Source of the DNA: JAMZMI01 sp047632435
Lineage (GTDB): Bacteria > Bacteroidota > Bacteroidia > Cytophagales > Cyclobacteriaceae
Direction of reading: 5' to 3'
Length of the DNA: 36,430 bases
Assembly: GCA_047632435.1 (NCBI GenBank)
Contig: JBLICU010000026.1
Span: forward strand, 1 to 36,430
The notes beneath the pieces were generated by a model, which was given only the letters and a program-made list of their open reading frames with translations, searched no databases and had not been told where the DNA came from. Each line of letters begins with the position of its first letter. The first letter of the stretch is position 1. Made by a program: the position numbers and the translations under genes. Shown here one piece after another: positions 24,512 through 32,922 of this stretch.

Positions 24512-26038
24512 TCAATGTTTAAAATGTCTGAATCCAGTGAATACCATTGCGATTCCATTTTTATTGCAATAATCAATGGATAGCTGATCTTTCACCGATC
24601 CGCCAGGCTGAATGACAGATTTTATTCCAGCATTAGAGGCAATTTCTACACAGTCTGGAAAAGGGAAAAAAGCATCGGATGCCAAGGCTGCACCCTTCAA
24701 ATCAAACCCAAATTTTTGTGCTTTTTCTATGGCTTGCTCCAGTGCATCTACTCGTGATGTTTGTCCCACACCACTTGCCAGCAGCTGACCATCTTTAGCC
24801 AGTACGATAGTATTTGACTTGGAGTGCTTGCAAACTTTGGAGGCAAAAAGAAGGTTTTCAATCTCAGTTGCTGTCGGAGCTATATTCGTCATCACCTTGA
24901 GGCCTTCTTTTGAATCCGTTACTCCATCAAAATCCTGAACCAATGTCCCATTAAGCATGCTTTTGTAAACAAGACTTCTGTCCCAGGATTTTTTCTGCAC
25001 AAGAAGAATTCTATTTTTCTTTCCTTTTAAGATTTCTAAAGCATCATCTGAAAAAGAAGGGGCCATCAGAATTTCAAAAAATAAACCATTCATTGTTTCT
25101 GCAGCCTCTTTATCAACTTCCTTGTTGGTGATAAGAACACCACCAAAAGCAGATGTAGAATCAGCTGCGTAGGCCCTGTCATATGCTTCTTTTACACTGT
25201 TAGCCGTAGCGATCCCACAGGCATTGTTGTGTTTTAGTATCGCAAAGGCGGTTTCAGTTTTGAACTCACTGATTAGTTGAATGGCGGCTTCAATATCTAC
25301 CAGGTTATTGTATGAAATTTCTTTACCATGCAGTTGATCAAAATAGGGAGCTGATTCTTCGTAGAAAACACCCTTTTGATGTGGATTCTCTCCATATCTC
25401 AACACTTTGCCATTTGCTGCACTAAGCTTAAATGAAGGGACTTCTTCTGCTCGATTCAGGTAATTGAATATGGCAGAATCATAATGTGAAGAGGTATCAA
25501 ATGCCTTGGTTGCAAACAGCTTTCTGTCCTGAATACTCGTGACTCCATCTTTTGCATTGAGTATTTCCAAAAGATCGGCGTAGTAATTTCGTGAGCTTAC
25601 GATGACCACATCTTTGAAATTTTTCGCAGCTCCTCTGATAAGTGCGATTCCACCGATATCTATTTTTTCTATTATGTCTTCTTCACTAGCCCCACTTGTC
25701 ACAGTCTCTTCGAATGGATACAAATCCACAATAACCAAATCAATAGCAGGCACATCGTACTCAGCTTTTTCTTTTTCATCGCTTTCCAAACCTCTTCGGT
25801 AAAGAATCCCGCCAAATACTTTTGGATGAAGCGTCTTTACCCTGCCTCCGAAAATAGAAGGATAAGCTGTCACATCCTCTACAGGTGTCACGTCGATTCC
25901 TTTGTCCTCAATAAATTTTTGAGTGCCTCCAGTTGAATATATTTTCACGCCCAGTTTGTGAAGTTTCTCTACGATAGGATCGAGACCATCTTTATAAAAT
26001 ACAGAAATAAGGGCGGATTTGATTTTTACGTCACTCAT
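24512..26038 (-). CDS. purH: bifunctional AICAR formyltransferase / IMP cyclohydrolase
   Basis: PurH carries out the last two steps of purine synthesis: formylation of AICAR and cyclisation of FAICAR to IMP. The 508-residue protein has the N-terminal cyclohydrolase (MGS-like) domain (about 1-195, with YSTGGTQKFIEDKGI and GGRVKTLHPKV at 64-74) and the C-terminal transformylase domain. The latter includes LRYGENPHQ at 213-221 and the catalytic K269-H270 in AILKHNNACG. Length is normal. It has a consensus -7 box of its own in the 107-base gap after purN. Confidence 0.97.
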   Translation of the reverse strand: MSDVKIKSALISVFYKDGLDPIVEKLHKLGVKIYSTGGTQKFIEDKGIDVTPVEDVTAYPSIFGGRVKTLHPKVFGGILYRRGLESDEKEKAEYDVPAIDLVIVDLYPFEETVTSGASEEDIIEKIDIGGIALIRGAAKNFKDVVIVSSRNYYADLLEILNAKDGVTSIQDRKLFATKAFDTSSHYDSAIFNYLNRAEEVPSFKLSAANGKVLRYGENPHQKGVFYEESAPYFDQLHGKEISYNNLVDIEAAIQLISEFKTETAFAILKHNNACGIATANSVKEAYDRAYAADSTSAFGGVLITNKEVDKEAAETMNGLFFEILMAPSFSDDALEILKGKKNRILLVQKKSWDRSLVYKSMLNGTLVQDFDGVTDSKEGLKVMTNIAPTATEIENLLFASKVCKHSKSNTIVLAKDGQLLASGVGQTSRVDALEQAIEKAQKFGFDLKGAALASDAFFPFPDCVEIASNAGIKSVIQPGGSVKDQLSIDYCNKNGIAMVFTGFRHFKH

Positions 26039-26122
26039 GCTTAGTAAATTGATGAAATTGGAAGAAAAAATTACTGGGTTGTGCTTTCAAAAATTGTCCA
26101 AAGGGCTAGTTTGAATAAGGCG

Positions 26123-26130
26123 CAAAAGTA
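26123..26130 (-). promoter_or_regulatory. Bacteroidota -7 box TACTTTTG before purH
   Basis: On the minus strand 26130-26123 reads TACTTTTG followed by CGCC, an exact match to TAnnTTTG. It lies 16 bases after the purN stop and about 85 bases before the purH ATG at 26038. No TTG is present at -33. This suggests purH can be transcribed separately from the upstream DUF2520-ubiA-purN genes. Confidence 0.5.
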
Positions 26131-26145
26131 AAAATTAATCGTCTT

Positions 26146-26718
26146 TTATCCTTCGTGATTGCGAATGTATTCTGCAATTATTGTCGGAAAATGCTGATAT
26201 TCCAGTTGATGTACCTTTTGAGCTACCATTTCGGCTGTATCATGCTCAATGACAGGGCACTTACCCTGAAAAATAACCCTTCCTTCATCGTAATTTTCGT
26301 TCACAAGATGGATGGTAATACCGGATTCGGATTCTTTATTTGCGACTACAGCTTGGTGAACGCGATCGCCATACATTCCTTTTCCACCATATTTTGGTAA
26401 CAAGGCCGGATGAATGTTGATGATTTTATCTGGAAATGCTTTTATCAGGTATTCTGGAACTTTCCAAAGAAATCCTGCAAGCACAATAAATTCTACATCA
26501 TGATTTTGAAGCAACTCAAGGAATAACTCAGATTCGAATGCATCACGATCAAAAACCACACATGGCACATTCAGTTTTTCACATCTTTGGATGACAAAAG
26601 CCTTGGGGTTATTGCAAAAAACCACACAGACTTTAAGCTCGGTTGATTCAAATTTTGTGATGATGTTTTCTGCATTTGATCCGCTCCCAGATGCGAAGAT
26701 GGCAATATTCTTTGGCAT
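26146..26718 (-). CDS. purN: phosphoribosylglycinamide formyltransferase
   Basis: PurN transfers a formyl group from 10-formyltetrahydrofolate to GAR in the third step of purine synthesis. From the ATG at 26718 the protein has 190 residues, the usual size. Visible features are the Rossmann-like start KNIAIFASGSGSN (3-15), the catalytic segment NIHPALLPKYGGKGMYG with N101 and H103, and catalytic D145 in NENYDEGRVIFQ. An in-frame extension up to 26970 exists, but those codons lie in the antisense-free overlap with the UbiA gene and give no PurN-like sequence. The start is 5 bases after the UbiA-gene stop. Confidence 0.95.
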   Translation of the reverse strand: MPKNIAIFASGSGSNAENIITKFESTELKVCVVFCNNPKAFVIQRCEKLNVPCVVFDRDAFESELFLELLQNHDVEFIVLAGFLWKVPEYLIKAFPDKIINIHPALLPKYGGKGMYGDRVHQAVVANKESESGITIHLVNENYDEGRVIFQGKCPVIEHDTAEMVAQKVHQLEYQHFPTIIAEYIRNHEG

Positions 26719-26723
26719 AGATT

Positions 26724-27587
26724 TTATATAAACAACATGCTGATAAGGCCCGTAAATATGATCAGATTGGTAAAACTTCTTAGTTCTTCGTATTCGATTT
26801 TGCGATCCGCATTTGCCAGTTTGTAAACAAACCAAATGAAAATCGGTAGCAATCCGATAAAGTAATACCTGACTATCCAGTTGTTGATGAGAATAAGGAA
26901 CGAGATCAAAAAGAAAATGCCTCCTAGAATGATCAGGTAGATCAAAATTTTTGCCCCTCTGATTCCCCAAATCACAGGAACGGATTGACAGCCGAAAGTG
27001 GCATCTCCTTTTACGTCTTCAATGTCTTTAATGACCTCTCGGATCAAAATGATGGTCATTGCGAAAATGGCGTAGACATAAACGATGGGCTCATTTTTGC
27101 CAAGGTATACGGGCACTAAAAGCAAGGTGAGCCCAGACATGAATGCCACAATTAAATTGCCGATAATCGGAAGTCGTCTGAGGGAATTGGAATAATACCA
27201 CAAAGAGAATGTGCTGAAAAGGTGGATGACACCAATTTCAATTTTAATGTAAAAACCCAAAGTAATTCCAGTCAATGATAAAGCAAAATGAGCCGCCATA
27301 GCCAATCTACGTCTAAAAAGGGTTCCAACTATCACTTTGTCAGGTCGATTGATCATGTCAATTTTTTGATCATAATAATCATTGATGATGTACCCTCCTG
27401 CTGCTATCATCAAAGTGCTCGCGACCAAAAGAAAAAAATCAAAGGAAGTCAGGGTAATTTTTTTATTGTGAAAATCAGCAACCAGATAGATGATTGTCAA
27501 ATATTGCGTGCAGGCAATGATCAATAGATTAGGAATCCTACTTGCCAGCAGAAACCCCGGAAAATCGTATTTGATCAGTCGTATCAA
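26724..27587 (-). CDS. UbiA-family prenyltransferase
   Basis: This 287-residue inner-membrane enzyme has about eight or nine hydrophobic helices. Both aspartate-rich motifs of the UbiA superfamily are present: N69-D-x-x-D73-x-x-x-D77 in IINDYYDQKIDMINRPDK, and KDIEDVKGDATFGCQSVPV at about 187-205. Similar proteins in this phylum are commonly labelled geranylgeranylglycerol-phosphate geranylgeranyltransferase, but the acceptor cannot be told from sequence. It could also act on a quinone, heme or other aromatic. It overlaps the DUF2520 gene stop by 4 bases and precedes purN by 5 bases. No other isoprenoid or quinone genes are nearby to fix the pathway. Confidence 0.85.
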   Translation of the reverse strand: MIRLIKYDFPGFLLASRIPNLLIIACTQYLTIIYLVADFHNKKITLTSFDFFLLVASTLMIAAGGYIINDYYDQKIDMINRPDKVIVGTLFRRRLAMAAHFALSLTGITLGFYIKIEIGVIHLFSTFSLWYYSNSLRRLPIIGNLIVAFMSGLTLLLVPVYLGKNEPIVYVYAIFAMTIILIREVIKDIEDVKGDATFGCQSVPVIWGIRGAKILIYLIILGGIFFLISFLILINNWIVRYYFIGLLPIFIWFVYKLANADRKIEYEELRSFTNLIIFTGLISMLFI

Positions 27588-28372
27588 GGCTCTATTTTAG
27601 AATTTTCGATCAATTTAGTCAACTGCCGATAGATGGTTTCTAGTTCCGGCGAATTACTTAAAAGCTTCAGATGCTCATCTATGATGCTATTATCTCCCCG
27701 AAGCGCTGGGCCGGTTTGGGCTTTTTTTGGACCAATTGCAATGGCTTTTTCTGCGGTCTCCATGATCAATGGAACAATGGTGCTTAGCTCTAGCCCTATA
27801 TTCTGGATTTCTTTTTCTGCAACCGCATACAAGGCATTGGTGAAGTTACAGGTGATGACAGCAGCGAGATGTAGCCTAAGCCTTTTTTCGGAATTGAGTA
27901 CTGAGATTTTAGAAGATAAAAAGCCTGAAGCCAGTGTAATATCTGTTTGTGCTTTTGCACCATTGGTTTCAATAAAAATGGGGACTTGATCAAAATGGAT
28001 GTTTTTCTCTTTCGAGAAAGTCTGTAATGGATACAATACTCCAAAATGATCTATTGCTGATGCGTTGAAAACTGCGATTGATTCTGAGCCAGAAGTGTGT
28101 GCTACAGTTGCATTTTTATGGAAAATCATGGTGGAAATGAGTGGGGCAATTGCAGCATCAGCAACCGCTATTATCACCAAATCCCAATCGTTATTTACAA
28201 AGTCAACGGAGCTGCTTATGAATCCACCAGAGGCTAGAAACGGCTGAAATTCACTTGCTTTGGATTGGTCACGCACAATGAGCGCAACAATGGGATTGCC
28301 ACTTTCATGAAGTCTTTTGGCTAAATGATAGGCGACATTTCCATTTCCAATGATTGCAATTTTAAGCTTCAT
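27584..28372 (-). CDS. Rossmann-fold NAD(P)-binding protein with DUF2520 domain
   Basis: This 262-residue cytoplasmic protein begins with a Rossmann nucleotide-binding motif (IAIIGNGNVAYHLAKRL, GNGNVA at 9-14). The middle, with TVAHTSGSES and FGVLYPLQTFSKEK near residues 90-125, is typical of the DUF2520 family. The C-terminal helical half (about 130-260) matches that domain. It resembles the pyrroline-5-carboxylate reductase / F420-dependent NADP oxidoreductase structural group. The reaction is unknown. It is the first gene of the DUF2520-UbiA-purN unit, about 45 bases after the ccmF stop. Confidence 0.85.
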   Translation of the reverse strand: MKLKIAIIGNGNVAYHLAKRLHESGNPIVALIVRDQSKASEFQPFLASGGFISSSVDFVNNDWDLVIIAVADAAIAPLISTMIFHKNATVAHTSGSESIAVFNASAIDHFGVLYPLQTFSKEKNIHFDQVPIFIETNGAKAQTDITLASGFLSSKISVLNSEKRLRLHLAAVITCNFTNALYAVAEKEIQNIGLELSTIVPLIMETAEKAIAIGPKKAQTGPALRGDNSIIDEHLKLLSNSPELETIYRQLTKLIENSKIEP

Positions 28373-28417
28373 TTAAACAAAAAGAGATATTTGATTCTCT
28401 GAAAATACAGAAAGGAT

Positions 28418-30937
28418 TTATTCCATTCCTTTATCACGCATTTTTACAAATTCGGTATATCTGCGATTGATGGCTACACCAAAACCTATCACCAGCATAA
28501 AAGTACCTATCCAAAGAATATTGATGGCAGGTTTTTCAACTGCCTCCATGATGATCCAATCCTTTTGAGTGGTCTCTAAACCAAAAACAAAACTATTTTC
28601 CTCTGGTAAAATGCTTTGAATGGTGATCCTGGCACCAAGATCATTGACCAAAAAGGGAATCTTGCCAGCCATGTTGTCCTTGATGATATACATAGGTTCC
28701 GCAGTATAGGTCTTAGTTTCACCTTCTATCTCAATGATGGCTTTCACAGCCACATCACCTGGGTTAAAAGTCATGCCGGGGAGTTTCGTAATAGGCTCCA
28801 TACTGATAAAATTGGCCACATAGTCGTTGATGAAAAAGGGTTTTCCCGGCTCTGCTTTTATTTCTTTCACATCGCTCCACTCCGTCTCTTGATCAGGATC
28901 TGGAAAAGTTCTCACATGTGTATACAGATCTGCTATAAGTGTCCGATTGATATCCGGAGAATACACGATCATATCCATCGACTCGTTCATTTGCACTCTT
29001 GGAAAAAGGGTGAATTCGCTACCGTTATCCTTTTTATACAACACCTCAAAATAGCTGTTTTCTGGATTGATTATTTTGATAGTATCTCCTGCCTTTAGTT
29101 GATCCCCTTCATTTGTCGTGGTATTTCTGCCAATCAGGAGTTCCAATGGACTTACAGCTCCTTCAATATCGTTTAAGTCGACATAACCAAAGTCACTTGT
29201 CAGCTTGCGAATACCTAAATACGTAAGAGAAAAATCGCCCATTTGACGTGGTTCATTGAGGAAAAGTAAAAGGTTGTTTTGGTTGACTTCATCAGGAAAT
29301 TCTTTGCTCCACAGCAATCCGGTATTGTTTTTAGACAAGATTTTGGAATATCCTGAGGAAAATAAAATGCCCAAAAGCATCATGGCAATTCCAATATGAG
29401 CGATCGATCCACCAGTCAGTTTCATGTTAGACTTGGCAATCGAAAAGAAAATTTTCAGATTCGCCACGATCGAATAAATACAAGCGGTCAAAAGCAGAAT
29501 GTACCAAATATCATGGATTTTGAAAATGACTATGACAAGAGCGGCGATTATAAGCGCGATAATAAATGGCACTGTCAGCTGATTTTTCAATTCTGTCTTG
29601 TCCATTTTTTTCCACCAGAAAAACTGACCCGTACCAGAAAGCACGGCAATAGCAATGGCGAAGTAGAGCTGAAATTGAGAATAAAATCCAATCTGATCTA
29701 CAGGAGGAGCCATATTTGATGTGCCGCCAAAAAACTCAATGATAGCGTTCCAAACAGGAATGGAGGTAGGGATGATTACTTGGAAAGCCATCAAACTAAG
29801 CGTAATCGCACCCATGAAAATCCAGAATTCTCTGCTATAGGTTGATATTTCCTCAGGAGTTGATGCGATGTTTCTCCAAGCTTTGATTGATAAAATGACA
29901 GAAAAAGTAATAAAAACAAAAAGGTAAATCAGCAACTGACCTGATAGTCCTAAATCTGTGAATGAGTGTACAGACGCATTTCCCAAAATGCCACTTCTAG
30001 TTAAAAAAGTAGAGTACACGATCAAAACATATGTTGCTGTAACCAGAATGATAGATGCTTTGAGAGCAGTTTCATTTTTCTTAAAAGCAATCATAGTGTG
30101 CATCCCTGCCACCAAAACCAGCCATGGCACGTAAATCGCATTTTCCACTGGATCCCAGTTCCAATACCCACCAAAATTGAGTGTTTCATAAGCCCAGTAA
30201 GCACCCATTAAAATTCCAACTCCTAGAACCGCCGCTGAAAACTGAGCCCAGGGCAATGCTGGCCTGATCCACTCTTTGAATTTGCCGGCATAAATTCCCC
30301 CCATACAATAGGCAAAAGGAATCACTGTGGTAGCAAAACCTAAAAACAAGGTGGGAGGATGTATGACCATCCAATAGTTTTGGAGCAAAGGATTTAGACC
30401 TTTACCGTCTTCAGGAACAAAGTTTGGATTCACAGTAAAAATAGGATCGCTGATTACATCCCTCAAGAGCATGAAAGGGGAACTTCCTATTTTGATATTA
30501 AACGCGACCACACCCATGATCATGGATACAAGAAATAGTTGGGTAAATGAAAACACCATCATCATTGGTGCTTTCCAGGTTTTGTTGGTGTGAATTAAAA
30601 TCAATCCCAACATAGCATTCCAAAACATCCAAAGTAAAAAAGAGCCTTCCTGTCCATTCCAGAAACTTGAAATCTGATAATAGACTGGCAAATACTTAGA
30701 CGTGTAGTTGTAAGCGTAATGGTACTCGAAATAGTGATTGCTGATGATAAGGAAAAGCGTCACACAAACTCCGACTATGGCAAGTGCATGAAAATAGAAG
30801 GAATACCGCGAGACCTTTTCCCATGATGACTCACCTGTGTGAAAAGACCGCCAGAAAGCATATGTTGCAATTCCAGATGTGACAAAAGCAACAATTACCA
30901 GAAGATGGCCAATATTGCCAATAAGTTGATGGATCAT
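28418..30937 (-). CDS. ccmF: CcmF/CcsA-family heme lyase subunit for cytochrome c maturation
   Basis: CcmF accepts heme from holo-CcmE and attaches it to apocytochrome c on the periplasmic side. The 839-residue protein has many membrane helices. The tryptophan-rich WWD heme-handling segment is at about 247-268 (AYWAYETLNFGGYWNWDPVENA), WNGQEGSFLLW is at 93-103, and HPPTLFLGF spans 193-201. A long periplasmic region (about 540-800) precedes a last membrane helix. It is longer than proteobacterial CcmF (about 650 residues), as is usual in this phylum, where the gene is often labelled ccsA. It starts 3 bases after ccmE. Confidence 0.9.
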   Translation of the reverse strand: MIHQLIGNIGHLLVIVAFVTSGIATYAFWRSFHTGESSWEKVSRYSFYFHALAIVGVCVTLFLIISNHYFEYHYAYNYTSKYLPVYYQISSFWNGQEGSFLLWMFWNAMLGLILIHTNKTWKAPMMMVFSFTQLFLVSMIMGVVAFNIKIGSSPFMLLRDVISDPIFTVNPNFVPEDGKGLNPLLQNYWMVIHPPTLFLGFATTVIPFAYCMGGIYAGKFKEWIRPALPWAQFSAAVLGVGILMGAYWAYETLNFGGYWNWDPVENAIYVPWLVLVAGMHTMIAFKKNETALKASIILVTATYVLIVYSTFLTRSGILGNASVHSFTDLGLSGQLLIYLFVFITFSVILSIKAWRNIASTPEEISTYSREFWIFMGAITLSLMAFQVIIPTSIPVWNAIIEFFGGTSNMAPPVDQIGFYSQFQLYFAIAIAVLSGTGQFFWWKKMDKTELKNQLTVPFIIALIIAALVIVIFKIHDIWYILLLTACIYSIVANLKIFFSIAKSNMKLTGGSIAHIGIAMMLLGILFSSGYSKILSKNNTGLLWSKEFPDEVNQNNLLLFLNEPRQMGDFSLTYLGIRKLTSDFGYVDLNDIEGAVSPLELLIGRNTTTNEGDQLKAGDTIKIINPENSYFEVLYKKDNGSEFTLFPRVQMNESMDMIVYSPDINRTLIADLYTHVRTFPDPDQETEWSDVKEIKAEPGKPFFINDYVANFISMEPITKLPGMTFNPGDVAVKAIIEIEGETKTYTAEPMYIIKDNMAGKIPFLVNDLGARITIQSILPEENSFVFGLETTQKDWIIMEAVEKPAINILWIGTFMLVIGFGVAINRRYTEFVKMRDKGME

Positions 30938-30940
30938 GCT

Positions 30941-31345
30941 TTATACTTTGATGCCTTCTTCCTGATATTTAGACGGACATTTCAGGAGGATTTTGTCCGC
31001 AACAAATTTTTCGTTTTGATAGGCGCCCACAACTACAACTTGTTCAGATCTCAGAAAATCCGTAGGCATAGGGTTTGGGTGAAAAACTACCTGCTCAATG
31101 TTATGTTCATCAAGCATTGTAAATTTGAATGAAAGCATATCTGCACTTGTTTCAATACCAACCACATTGCCAGTATTGTCCTTTTTCAACTGTCCAACAA
31201 CATGTATTTTGTTTTTGTTGCCTGCTTGATACATTTCTTTGGCATCATCAAAGTTTACATATGTGCTTGCATCACCTGCGGTGGAAATGATAACGACGAT
31301 AGCGATGGCGATTACAACTATTCCGATAATGTGGGTCTTTTTCAC
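30941..31345 (-). CDS. ccmE: cytochrome c maturation heme chaperone CcmE (cysteine type)
   Basis: CcmE carries heme in the periplasm between CcmC and CcmF. The 134-residue protein has an N-terminal membrane anchor (about 5-22) and an OB-fold with IHVVGQLKKD, FKFTMLDEH and VVVVGAYQNEKFVADKILLKCPSKY. In the classical form a histidine in HxxxY binds heme covalently. Here the position holds cysteine: C123-P-S-K-Y127, the CxxxY variant known from some archaea and sulfate reducers. The gene overlaps the CcmD-like gene by 4 bases. Confidence 0.92.
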   Translation of the reverse strand: MKKTHIIGIVVIAIAIVVIISTAGDASTYVNFDDAKEMYQAGNKNKIHVVGQLKKDNTGNVVGIETSADMLSFKFTMLDEHNIEQVVFHPNPMPTDFLRSEQVVVVGAYQNEKFVADKILLKCPSKYQEEGIKV

Positions 31346-31533
31346 TTTTCTTTTTCTTTAATACTGTCCTCGGCCTTTTTTATTCTCTTATCTAATCGAA
31401 ATAAGTAAAAAAACATTCCAAAAAGGATAATTAATATTACTGCTATAACGACGTAGATTTTACCATCACTCCGAAAAGCATCTGCCATCGGAATTTGTAG
31501 GAGTAGCGTGAGAATGGTTAACAGCTTAATCAT
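31342..31533 (-). CDS. CcmD-like small membrane protein
   Basis: This 63-residue protein has a signal-like N-terminus (KLLTILTLLLQIPMADAF), a second hydrophobic helix (YVVIAVILIILFGMFFYLF, about 27-45), and a basic, charged tail (RLDKRIKKAEDSIKEKEK). Size, topology and position between ccmC and ccmE fit a CcmD-type protein, which in other bacteria helps release holo-CcmE from the CcmABC complex. Sequence similarity in this family is too weak to be sure. It overlaps ccmC by 8 bases and ccmE by 4 bases. Confidence 0.72.
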   Translation of the reverse strand: MIKLLTILTLLLQIPMADAFRSDGKIYVVIAVILIILFGMFFYLFRLDKRIKKAEDSIKEKEK

Positions 31534-32197
31534 TGAGTCGTTGATTGATAGTATTCAATTTGATTCTAATCGTTGCAATCCAAAAACCTAACAATGACCA
31601 TCCGATCACTGCGGGGTAAAACACCCACCTGAGTCTGCTATCAAGGTCGTAAGAATTGAATCCAGGGTTGCCTCCATTTCCAGGGTGCAGGCTGTCTGTT
31701 AATCTTGGCAAAATAAATAGCAATGGGATAATCGCCGCAAAGGCAAAAATATTATAAACGGCGGAGATTCGGGCTCTTTGCTGTTCGTCCTGCATGGATC
31801 CTCGTAAAATGAAATAGGCAAAATAAATAAGAAGTCCAATCGCCGAGGCATTCTGTTTCGGGTCGCTGCTCCATGGTTCACCCCAGGTAAAAGTGGCCCA
31901 AAACATACCGGTAATCATGCCAAGGATTCCAAACAAAACACCAATAGTGGCCAAACTTTGACTGATATTATCGCTTTGTTCTTTTCCAGAAGATAGATAA
32001 CGGATAGCATGTATGACGGAACCAAGAAATAGAAACAACATTCCAAACCACATGGGTACGTGAAAGTGAAGTACGCGTATGGTTTCATTCAAAATCGGAA
32101 GGCGCGGCGTGGGGATTAAAAACCCAGCAATGACAACATAGGTAAGCAAAATAACGCTGACCCATTTCCACCAATTTGTCCTTAGAAGGTATTGCAT
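31526..32197 (-). CDS. ccmC: CcmC-family heme transfer protein
   Basis: CcmC loads heme onto CcmE. The 223-residue inner-membrane protein has six hydrophobic segments. Conserved histidines are H44 and H46 in RVLHFHVPMW and H171 in DSLHPGNGGNPG. The heme-handling segment between them is FTWGEPWSSDPKQNASAI (about 103-120), a Bacteroidota-like variant of the WWD motif with fewer tryptophans. It is 2 bases after ccmB and overlaps the CcmD-like gene by 8 bases. Confidence 0.92.
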   Translation of the reverse strand: MQYLLRTNWWKWVSVILLTYVVIAGFLIPTPRLPILNETIRVLHFHVPMWFGMLFLFLGSVIHAIRYLSSGKEQSDNISQSLATIGVLFGILGMITGMFWATFTWGEPWSSDPKQNASAIGLLIYFAYFILRGSMQDEQQRARISAVYNIFAFAAIIPLLFILPRLTDSLHPGNGGNPGFNSYDLDSRLRWVFYPAVIGWSLLGFWIATIRIKLNTINQRLND

Positions 32198-32199
32198 AA

Positions 32200-32853
32200 T
32201 TAAGATTTCCAGGTAAATGGAAACAAGATAAATGTCAGCGCAATGATAATCATATTCACACTTATGAGGGTAATGAAATTGATTGAGATATCAGCCCAAC
32301 CTCCACCAAGGATGATCATTTTTGAGTTGGTAATGGCTAAAATAAGTACTGGAATGATAACAGGAAAACCCAAAATGGCCATCATGATTGACTGGTTGTT
32401 GGTTTTAGATGCAAGTGCAGAAATCAAAGTGAATGCACTTGACAGACCTACTGATCCTACGAGTAGATTGAGCGTGAATAAGCCAAGATTCCCTGTCGCA
32501 GCACCCAGAAACAAGGAAAAAAAGAAATATGCAACAAGAACCAAAGCCAATTGATAAATAAAATGATAGATCAATTTTCCCAAAATGATAGCAATGGGTT
32601 TCGCTGTAAAGAAATAATACATGGATCGATCATCTTCCTGAATGAAGCTTTTCGCAATGGCATTTACCGAAGTAAACAGCAGAATGATCCAGAAAAGGGC
32701 ATTCCAAACCTCTGGTAATATAAAATTGGCAAAAGACAAATAGGCAATGATCACCAGCACCACGATATAAAGCAACAATCCCGCTACAGGATATTTGTTT
32801 CTCCAATCTACCTGCAGGTCTTTTAAAATAAGGGCAATGACTTGTTTTTGCAT
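32200..32853 (-). CDS. ccmB: heme exporter permease CcmB
   Basis: CcmB is the membrane partner of the CcmA ATPase in the complex that frees holo-CcmE from CcmC. From the ATG at 32853 the protein has 217 residues and six hydrophobic segments, matching the family. The N-terminus QKQVIALILKDLQVDWRNKY and the middle IAKSFIQEDDRSMYYFFTAKP (the Q-E-D segment) are typical. An in-frame ATG at 32874 lies upstream of the likely -7 box and would not be transcribed from it. No ccmA lies on either side within this window. Confidence 0.9.
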   Translation of the reverse strand: MQKQVIALILKDLQVDWRNKYPVAGLLLYIVVLVIIAYLSFANFILPEVWNALFWIILLFTSVNAIAKSFIQEDDRSMYYFFTAKPIAIILGKLIYHFIYQLALVLVAYFFFSLFLGAATGNLGLFTLNLLVGSVGLSSAFTLISALASKTNNQSIMMAILGFPVIIPVLILAITNSKMIILGGGWADISINFITLISVNMIIIALTFILFPFTWKS

Positions 32854-32859
32854 GAATGG

Positions 32860-32867
32860 CAAATTTA
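32860..32867 (-). promoter_or_regulatory. Bacteroidota -7 box TAAATTTG before ccmB
   Basis: On the minus strand 32867-32860 reads TAAATTTG, an exact TAnnTTTG match, just six bases before the ATG at 32853. It would give an almost leaderless transcript for the ccm operon. No TTG is visible at -33, so it may be a chance match. Confidence 0.35.
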
Positions 32868-32893
32868 TACCCATTCCCTAAGACATTATTTTT

Positions 32894-32901
32894 TTACTTT
32901 G
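32894..32901 (+). promoter_or_regulatory. possible -7 box TTACTTTG before the epimerase gene
   Basis: TTACTTTG differs from TAnnTTTG at the second base. It lies 21 bases before the ATG at 32923, on the opposite strand and 27 bases from the ccmB box, so this 69-base gap may hold two divergent promoters. Confidence 0.3.
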
Positions 32902-32922
32902 CCAATTCTTTCAAATAACAAG

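Noticed and set aside
26719..26970. In-frame 84-residue N-terminal extension of PurN
   Set aside because: It overlaps the 3' end of the UbiA gene in another frame, and PurN is complete from the ATG at 26718.
28383..28400. Small hairpin between ccmF and the DUF2520 gene (AGAGA/TCTCT) followed by T-rich sequence on the minus strand
   Set aside because: Only five base pairs with an eight-base loop; too weak to call a terminator.
28616..29098. 160-codon plus-strand open frame inside ccmF
   Set aside because: It runs opposite a well-supported gene and shows no domain; composition is that of a shadow frame.
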